Assembly: GCF_002848265.1 (NCBI RefSeq)
Contig: NZ_CP025422.1
Coordinates: 2,634,727-2,698,726, forward strand
Length of the DNA stretch: 64,000 nt
From: Zhihengliuella sp. ISTPL4
GTDB taxonomy: Bacteria > Actinomycetota > Actinomycetes > Actinomycetales > Microbacteriaceae
Direction of reading: 5' to 3'
The notes beneath the pieces are model-generated. The model was not told where the DNA came from. It saw only the letters and a list, made by a program, of their open reading frames with translations, and did not search any database. Below, piece by piece: positions 59,839-64,000 of this stretch. The stretch's first letter is position 1, and each line of letters starts with the position of its first letter. The position numbers were made by a program, and so were the translations under genes.

Positions 59839-61707
59839 CTACGCCGCGCGACGGCGCAGCAGGCCCGCACCTCCCAGCAGCAGGAGAGCGGCGAGGGCCC
59901 ACAGCCACGGAGCCGAGGCGCCACCGGTCATCGCGAGGCCGGTCGCCTCACCCGTCGCGGCGGCACCCGCAGCCCACGGCATGCTGGTCATGCCGGCTCC
60001 GGTGCTCGGAGTCGTTCCCGGGTTCGTTCCGGGGACGGTGCCCGGGTTCGTGCCAGGGTCGGTCCCCGGGTTCGTGCCAGGGTCGGTGCCGGGGTCCGTT
60101 CCCGGGTCGGTGCCCGGATCCGTACCGGGGTCAGTGCCGGGGTCCGTTCCGGGATCGGTCACCGTGCTCTCGCCGACGACGGAGATCGCGTTCCCGCCGA
60201 TCGTGATGGGAAGCGTCACCGGGAGTTCCAGCTGAGTCCCGCCGAGGATGCTGTCGTCGCCGCCGGTCGTGCTGCCTCCGGTCGCGGGTGCGGTCGGGGA
60301 CGTGGCACCGCCGGTGGTGCCGGTGACGGTCGCGTCGTCGGTGACGGAGATGGCGTTGCCGGTGACGCCGATGGGGGCGGTCACGGGTGCGACCACCTGG
60401 GTGCCGCCGAGGGTGCTGTCGTCGCCGCCGGTGGTGCTGCCGCCGGCCGCGGGTGCGGTCGGGGACGTGGTGCCGCCGGTGGTGACGGTGGCGTCGTCGG
60501 TGACGGAGATGGCGTTGCCGGTGACGCCGATGGGGGCGGTCACGGGTGCGACCACCTGGGTGCCGCCGAGGGTGCTGTCGTCGCCGCCGGTGGTGCTCCC
60601 GCCGGCCGCGGGTGCGGTCGGAGACGTGGTACCGCCGGTGCTAGACACATCGCTGTCACCGAGGAGCGAGATGGCGTTGCCGCCGACGGTGACGGGGGCC
60701 GTCACCGGGGCGACGACCTGCGTGCCGCTGGCGGTGCCGTCCTCGCCCGAGGTGCTCGATCCGGTCGCGGGTGCGGCCGGTGCCGGGCTGGTGCCGCCGG
60801 TGGTGCCGGTGGCCTCGCTGTCGCCGAGAAGGGAGATGGCGTTGCCGGTGACGCCGATGGGCGCCGTCACGGGTGCCACGGCCTGCGTGCCGCCGAGGAT
60901 GCTGTCCTCACCGCCGGTGGTGCTGCCACCGGCCGCGGGTGCGGCAGGGGTGGTGGTGCTGCCGGTGCTGCCGGTGGCCTCGCTGTCGCCCAGGAGTGAG
61001 ATGGCGTTGCCGCCGACGGTGACCGGGGCGGTCACCGGGGCGACCACCTGGGTGCCGCTGGCCGTGCCGTCCTCGCCCGAAGCGCTCGACCCGGTCGCCG
61101 GAGCAGAGGCCGGTGCTGCGGCGCTCCCACCTTCGGCGGCCGTCTCGGAGTCACCGAGCAGCGAGATGGCGTTGTCGGACACGGTCACCGGGGCGTTGAC
61201 CGCCACGAGAGCCTGGGTGCCCGAGAGCACGCCGTCCAGGCCGCCCGTATCGAGGGAAAGCACCCCGGCCGCGTCAGGGGCCTGGGGAGCCGCGCTCTGG
61301 GGAGGAGCGGCGGCCGGGGTGCTGGTCGTGGAGTCTTCGGTGAGGCTGACCGCATTGTCGGTCACCGTGACGGGCAGGTTCACCGTCACGACGGCCTGCG
61401 TGCCGGAGGCGGTTCCGTCGTCACCGCTCGTCTGCGGAGCAGGTGCCGGAGCGGGTGCCGGAGCAGGTGCTGGTGCGGGAGCCGGGGCCGGTGCGGGAGC
61501 CGGTGACGTCGACGCCGCGTCACCGAGCACCGAGATCGCGTTGTCGACGACCGTGATCGGGGCGGTGATGGGCGCTACGGCCTGGGTGCCGGAGAGGAGT
61601 CCGTCGTCTCCGGATGTCTCGGCCGCATTGGCGGCCGTCGCGCCGAGCAGGGTGATCCCGCCGGCGATGAGCGTGCCCCAGAGGACGCGCTTCGCGTAAC
61701 TACGCAT
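59839..61707 (-). CDS. secreted chaplin-like repeat protein with LAMTG wall anchor
   Basis: A 622-residue surface protein. After a signal peptide (cleavage near residue 28) there are nine repeats of a chaplin-like unit such as GVLSGTQALVAVNAPVTVSDNAISLLG, spaced by Gly/Ser/Thr/Pro linkers. Compared with Streptomyces chaplins the order SG-x-P-V-x-x-P-V-x-V-x-x-N-x-V/I-S-V-x-G is kept, but both cysteines are absent. An Ala-Pro run separates repeats 1 and 2; a TDPG-type run of about 13 units follows repeat 9. The C-terminus is LAMTG (591-595), a membrane helix and RRR, a class E sortase signal as in long chaplins ChpA-C. Start at 61707 is backed by AGGAGA. Confidence 0.8.
   Translation of the reverse strand: MRSYAKRVLWGTLIAGGITLLGATAANAAETSGDDGLLSGTQAVAPITAPITVVDNAISVLGDAASTSPAPAPAPAPAPAPAPAPAPAPAPQTSGDDGTASGTQAVVTVNLPVTVTDNAVSLTEDSTTSTPAAAPPQSAAPQAPDAAGVLSLDTGGLDGVLSGTQALVAVNAPVTVSDNAISLLGDSETAAEGGSAAAPASAPATGSSASGEDGTASGTQVVAPVTAPVTVGGNAISLLGDSEATGSTGSTTTPAAPAAGGSTTGGEDSILGGTQAVAPVTAPIGVTGNAISLLGDSEATGTTGGTSPAPAAPATGSSTSGEDGTASGTQVVAPVTAPVTVGGNAISLLGDSDVSSTGGTTSPTAPAAGGSTTGGDDSTLGGTQVVAPVTAPIGVTGNAISVTDDATVTTGGTTSPTAPAAGGSTTGGDDSTLGGTQVVAPVTAPIGVTGNAISVTDDATVTGTTGGATSPTAPATGGSTTGGDDSILGGTQLELPVTLPITIGGNAISVVGESTVTDPGTDPGTDPGTDPGTDPGTDPGTDPGTNPGTDPGTNPGTVPGTNPGTTPSTGAGMTSMPWAAGAAATGEATGLAMTGGASAPWLWALAALLLLGGAGLLRRRAA
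60010..60165 (-). repeat. 12-bp tandem repeats coding for TDPG/TNPG units
   Basis: A run of about 13 degenerate 12-base units encodes Thr-Asp/Asn-Pro-Gly, a proline-rich wall-spanning stalk before the LAMTG anchor. Unit number is likely to vary between strains. Confidence 0.85.
60255..60735 (-). repeat. 159-bp tandem repeats within the chaplin-like gene
   Basis: Nearly identical units recur at a 159-base period (for example GGTGACGCCGATGGGGGCGG at 60361 and again at 60520), equal to 53 residues, one chaplin-like unit plus linker. Other units up to 61620 are more diverged. Confidence 0.85.
61441..61505 (-). repeat. Ala-Pro coding low-complexity run
   Basis: Degenerate hexamer/dodecamer repeats encode about twelve Ala-Pro pairs between chaplin-like repeats 1 and 2. 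Confidence 0.8.
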
Positions 61708-61809
61708 GATGGTTCTCCTGACGTGACTGGTCTGTCTGATGGGATGCACGCGAGGAAGTGCGCGCGCAGCACGGCATCTGTCATCCGGGTGGGATGACGC
61801 GACAGGCCG

Positions 61810-62874
61810 TCAGTCGGGAGAGACGTCGGTGTCGGCGACGGGGGCGCCCGGAAGGGCGTCGTCCGCTGCGCCGGCGGCCCGCTCCCAGGCACGGAGCGGG
61901 TTTGCGCCGATCTCGCTGAGGCGAGCGTGGGCGCTGGCGAAGCCTCCGCCGGAGGTGGCGGAGGAAGAAGCAGGGGCGACCGGGGCGCCCGGAGGGGCAC
62001 CGAACGGCACCGGAGCGGGGTCACCGGCGGGGCTGTGCGCGTCGGTCGCGGGCAGAGTCGCTCCGTTCGCAGAGCCAGTCCGCAGCGCAGACTCGTGTCC
62101 TGCGGTCGGAGACGAAGAGCGCTCGGAGGTGAGCGCCGGCGGCACGATGGCGATGTCCGCGCGTGGGATCACGGTGCTCGCAGGGACGGCGTCCACCGGC
62201 GTCTGCGGTGCGACCGGGACCTGCGGCGTGAGCACCTCGACGACCGGCGGAACGGTCTCTTCGACGACGCCGCCGATCAGACCGGTCGTGTCATCGACGA
62301 CGCCGACGACGTTCTCGACGAGGTCGATAGCGCCGGAGTCGACGACGATGCCGCCGAGCAGCGGAAGGTCTCCCACGAAATCGAGCACGGGTGCGGTGAC
62401 TTCGGAGACCGGGGCGGAGCCGAGGAGATCCGTCACGGGACCGACGACCGCGTCGGCGGTCTCCGACACCGTCTCGAGCACGGGCGCCGCGGTGTCTCCG
62501 ACGACCGGAACCTGTGTCACCGTTTCGGTCACCGTCTCGACGACCTCGGGAGCGGCCTGCTGCACCGGAGCGGTGACGTGGGTCACGACCGGAGTGACGA
62601 CCTCATGCACGACGGGTGCGACGACCTCCTGGACCACCGGCGTCGCCACGTGGTTCACCACCGGAGCCACGACGTTGTTCACGACCGGCTTCGTCACGGC
62701 GGTGACGGTCTCGGAGACGACCGAGGTGAGGCTGTCGAGCGGACCTTTCGGCTGCTCCTCCGCATGCGCGGAGGTCCCGCCGGTGAGGACGGTCAGCGCC
62801 GCCCAGGCGAGCGCGCCGATTCCACCCCAGAGGACGGCGGTGGGTACGCCGCGTCGGGTGGTCCGAGCGTCCAC
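61810..62874 (-). CDS. secreted valine-rich repeat protein, function unknown
   Basis: A 354-residue exported protein with a signal peptide ending near AHA (residue 38). Residues 45-110 consist of short valine-rich repeats of the type PVV-x-x-VVAPVV-x-HV, then more VxET/VxPV units to about 235, then a Pro/Ala/Ser-rich disordered region. It has no cysteine, no sortase motif and no membrane anchor. The repeats would make amphipathic beta strands or fibres. It lies 102 bases upstream of the chaplin-like gene on the same strand, so joint expression at the cell surface is likely. Confidence 0.65.
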   Translation of the reverse strand: MDARTTRRGVPTAVLWGGIGALAWAALTVLTGGTSAHAEEQPKGPLDSLTSVVSETVTAVTKPVVNNVVAPVVNHVATPVVQEVVAPVVHEVVTPVVTHVTAPVQQAAPEVVETVTETVTQVPVVGDTAAPVLETVSETADAVVGPVTDLLGSAPVSEVTAPVLDFVGDLPLLGGIVVDSGAIDLVENVVGVVDDTTGLIGGVVEETVPPVVEVLTPQVPVAPQTPVDAVPASTVIPRADIAIVPPALTSERSSSPTAGHESALRTGSANGATLPATDAHSPAGDPAPVPFGAPPGAPVAPASSSATSGGGFASAHARLSEIGANPLRAWERAAGAADDALPGAPVADTDVSPD

Positions 62875-63092
62875 GTCGTCCTCCCCCTCTGAAGGTCAAC
62901 GTCCAATCGTCACGGGTGTGTCGATGGGAGGCAGAATACTCGTCGACCCCGGCTCTGTCCAGGGGCGTTTACATCCGATTCGTCTCGTGTCAGATCGTGA
63001 CGCGCCCGGCGGATTTCCGGCTTGACTTTCCCCAGGTTCTACACATGCCCCCTCCGGAGGGGAAACCTTCAACGCGCAATTTAAACTCGTTT

Positions 63093-63101
63093 TCATCCAC
63101 A
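63093..63101 (+). promoter_or_regulatory. DnaA box-like site (one mismatch)
   Basis: TCATCCACA, one base from TTATCCACA. Confidence 0.5.
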
Positions 63102-63169
63102 GGCTGGGGAAACGGTTAATCCCAGGTCAGGCGAAAGAAAAAACTTGACTGTTCACACCGTCCACCGGG

Positions 63170-63178
63170 TTATCCACA
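63170..63178 (+). promoter_or_regulatory. DnaA box, perfect
   Basis: TTATCCACA, exact consensus. Confidence 0.75.
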
Positions 63179-63226
63179 CCTGTTCTGCACAGACACTCCG
63201 AGATTGTCCGCACGCTGTCCACATGG

Positions 63227-63235
63227 TTATCCACA
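63227..63235 (+). promoter_or_regulatory. DnaA box, perfect, next to the dnaB -35
   Basis: TTATCCACA, exact consensus, ending eight bases before the -35 element of dnaB. A weaker CTGTCCACA (63215-63223) is just upstream. Confidence 0.75.
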
Positions 63236-63242
63236 GGCCGTG

Positions 63243-63271
63243 TTGCACCGCGTGGAGACCGCTCATAGCGT
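63243..63271 (+). promoter_or_regulatory. dnaB promoter
   Basis: -35 TTGCAC (63243-63248), 17-base spacer, -10 TAGCGT (63266-63271). The predicted leader is about 127 bases. Confidence 0.6.
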
Positions 63272-63404
63272 GGTCGAGCGACCGAATGTCGGAGGCTCCT
63301 GCTTGTCTGAGGATGGCCGCCGCGCGGCCGCGGTCCCCGCTCCGACTCATCCGCGGATGCGCGCGCGGGGCCCGCCTCAGAACCGTCGCATCGAAGGGAA
63401 CACA

Positions 63405-64000
63405 GTGTCGATCGCCGACATCTCCGAGGAGCGCCTGGGAGGGCAGCGTCCGCCCGAGCGCACCCCTCCGCACGACCTCCTCGCCGAGCAGAGCGCCCTG
63501 GGCGGCATGCTCCTGTCGAAGGATGCCGTCGCCGACGTGATCGAGACACTCAAGGGCGCCGACTTCTACATCCCCAAGCACGAACTCATCTTCGAGGCGA
63601 TCCTCTCGCTCTACTCGCACGGTGAGCCGACCGACGTCGTCGCGGTCACCGACGAGCTGATCAAGACGGGTGAGCTGAACAAGGCCGGCGGCGCCGACTA
63701 CCTGCACACTCTCACCTCGATCGTCCCGACTGCGGCGAATGCGGGCTACTACGCCGGCATCGTCTCCGAGCGGGCGATCCTCCGCCGCCTCGTCGACGCG
63801 GGGACCCGTATCGTCCAGCTCGGTTACGACGGCCAGGGCGACGCGACGGACATCGTCAACAACGCACAGGCCGAGATCTACTCGGTCACCGGCACGGAGA
63901 CGGCCGAGGACTACGTGCCGCTCACGGTCGCGGTCGACGCCGCCGTCGAGGAGATCGAGGCCGCCAACGGCCGCGACGGCTCCATGACCGGCATCCCCAC
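63405..64000 (+). CDS. dnaB: replicative DNA helicase DnaB (N-terminal part)
   Basis: The first 198 codons of the hexameric fork helicase; the gene runs off the window end. The N-terminal domain is clear: PPHDLLAEQSALGGMLLSKDAVADVIETLKGADFYIPKHELIFEAI, then LTSIVPTAANAGYYAGIVSERAILRRLVDAGTRI. The RecA-like motor with Walker motifs lies beyond the end. GTG 63405 has GAAGGGA upstream. Confidence 0.95.
   Translation, partial: MSIADISEERLGGQRPPERTPPHDLLAEQSALGGMLLSKDAVADVIETLKGADFYIPKHELIFEAILSLYSHGEPTDVVAVTDELIKTGELNKAGGADYLHTLTSIVPTAANAGYYAGIVSERAILRRLVDAGTRIVQLGYDGQGDATDIVNNAQAEIYSVTGTETAEDYVPLTVAVDAAVEEIEAANGRDGSMTGIP

Larger units (their letters stand above)
62875..63404. other. 530-bp intergenic region with DnaA-box-like sites
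   Basis: No gene is visible here. The region is unusually AT-rich for this genome in parts (CAATTTAAACTCG near 63077; GAAAGAAAAAAC near 63132) and contains two perfect DnaA boxes, several near-matches, and the dnaB promoter. The left part must also hold the promoter of the minus-strand valine-rich gene, which I cannot define. Confidence 0.75.

Noticed and set aside
60180..61620. Regular repeats considered as a CRISPR array
   Set aside because: The 159-bp units stay in one open frame, encode chaplin-like units, and have no unique spacers of constant length.
63030..63275. DnaA boxes considered as the chromosome origin oriC
   Set aside because: Only two boxes are perfect, all face one way, and dnaA, dnaN, rpmH and rnpA are absent from the window; dnaB regulation is simpler.

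Overview
The window reads as an origin-proximal stretch of the chromosome of a high-GC actinomycete, most likely a Microbacterium or close relative in the Microbacteriaceae. The basis is the parA-parB, trxB-trxA, murJ-DUF6049 and pcnA set (the neighbourhood known around Rv3907c-Rv3918c in Mycobacterium tuberculosis), LAxTG-type (class E sortase) cell-wall signals, a WXG100 protein, ATGA-coupled operons, and many apparently leaderless starts with a TANNNT element 6-7 nt upstream. This is judged from protein features and gene order only; no database search was possible.

Layout. 1-1816 has no convincing gene but carries five of six parS sites; the sixth spans the parA start. 1817-3714 is parA-parB. 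3739-11524 holds a sugar transporter, a small unknown protein, a GrpB-family protein, then on the minus strand DUF6049-murJ-trxB-trxA. 11525-21355 is an interval of single genes (methyltransferase, luciferase-like oxidoreductase, two GNAT enzymes, RibD-like reductase, Tat-exported phospholipase C, PrsW-like protease, sortase-anchored purple acid phosphatase) lying between DUF6049 and pcnA, which are near neighbours in M. tuberculosis. 23012-29551 is a translationally coupled trehalose operon (small unknown gene, glgX, treY, treZ). 29667-36994 carries a TetR/reductase pair and an aldehyde module (GAF-SARP-like regulator, epoxide hydrolase, aldehyde dehydrogenase, DUF779), then a serine hydrolase. 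37153-40078 is a small type VII-like substrate operon. 40158-48959 holds an arsenate reductase, a LysR-controlled transporter and 3-hydroxybutyrate dehydrogenase, a TetR/glycosyltransferase pair, a possible structured RNA and unknown proteins. 49032-54318 is a complete oligopeptide ABC importer. 55185-56980 is rpsF-ssb-rpsR-rplI. 57124-62874 contains an acyltransferase-CapA fusion, a cupin, and two secreted repeat proteins, one with nine chaplin-like repeats and a LAMTG wall anchor. dnaB starts at 63405 behind a cluster of DnaA-box-like sites and runs off the end.

Working together: parS/ParA/ParB segregate the origin region; TrxB/TrxA form a reducing pair; MurJ and its partner serve cell-wall export; GlgX-TreY-TreZ convert glycogen to trehalose; the DppABCDF-like genes form one importer; ribosomal proteins, SSB and DnaB are the usual replication/translation set. 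The least explained parts are the parS-only region, the type VII-like mini-operon, the chaplin-like/valine-rich pair, the acyltransferase-CapA fusion and the candidate RNA at 45793-45941.
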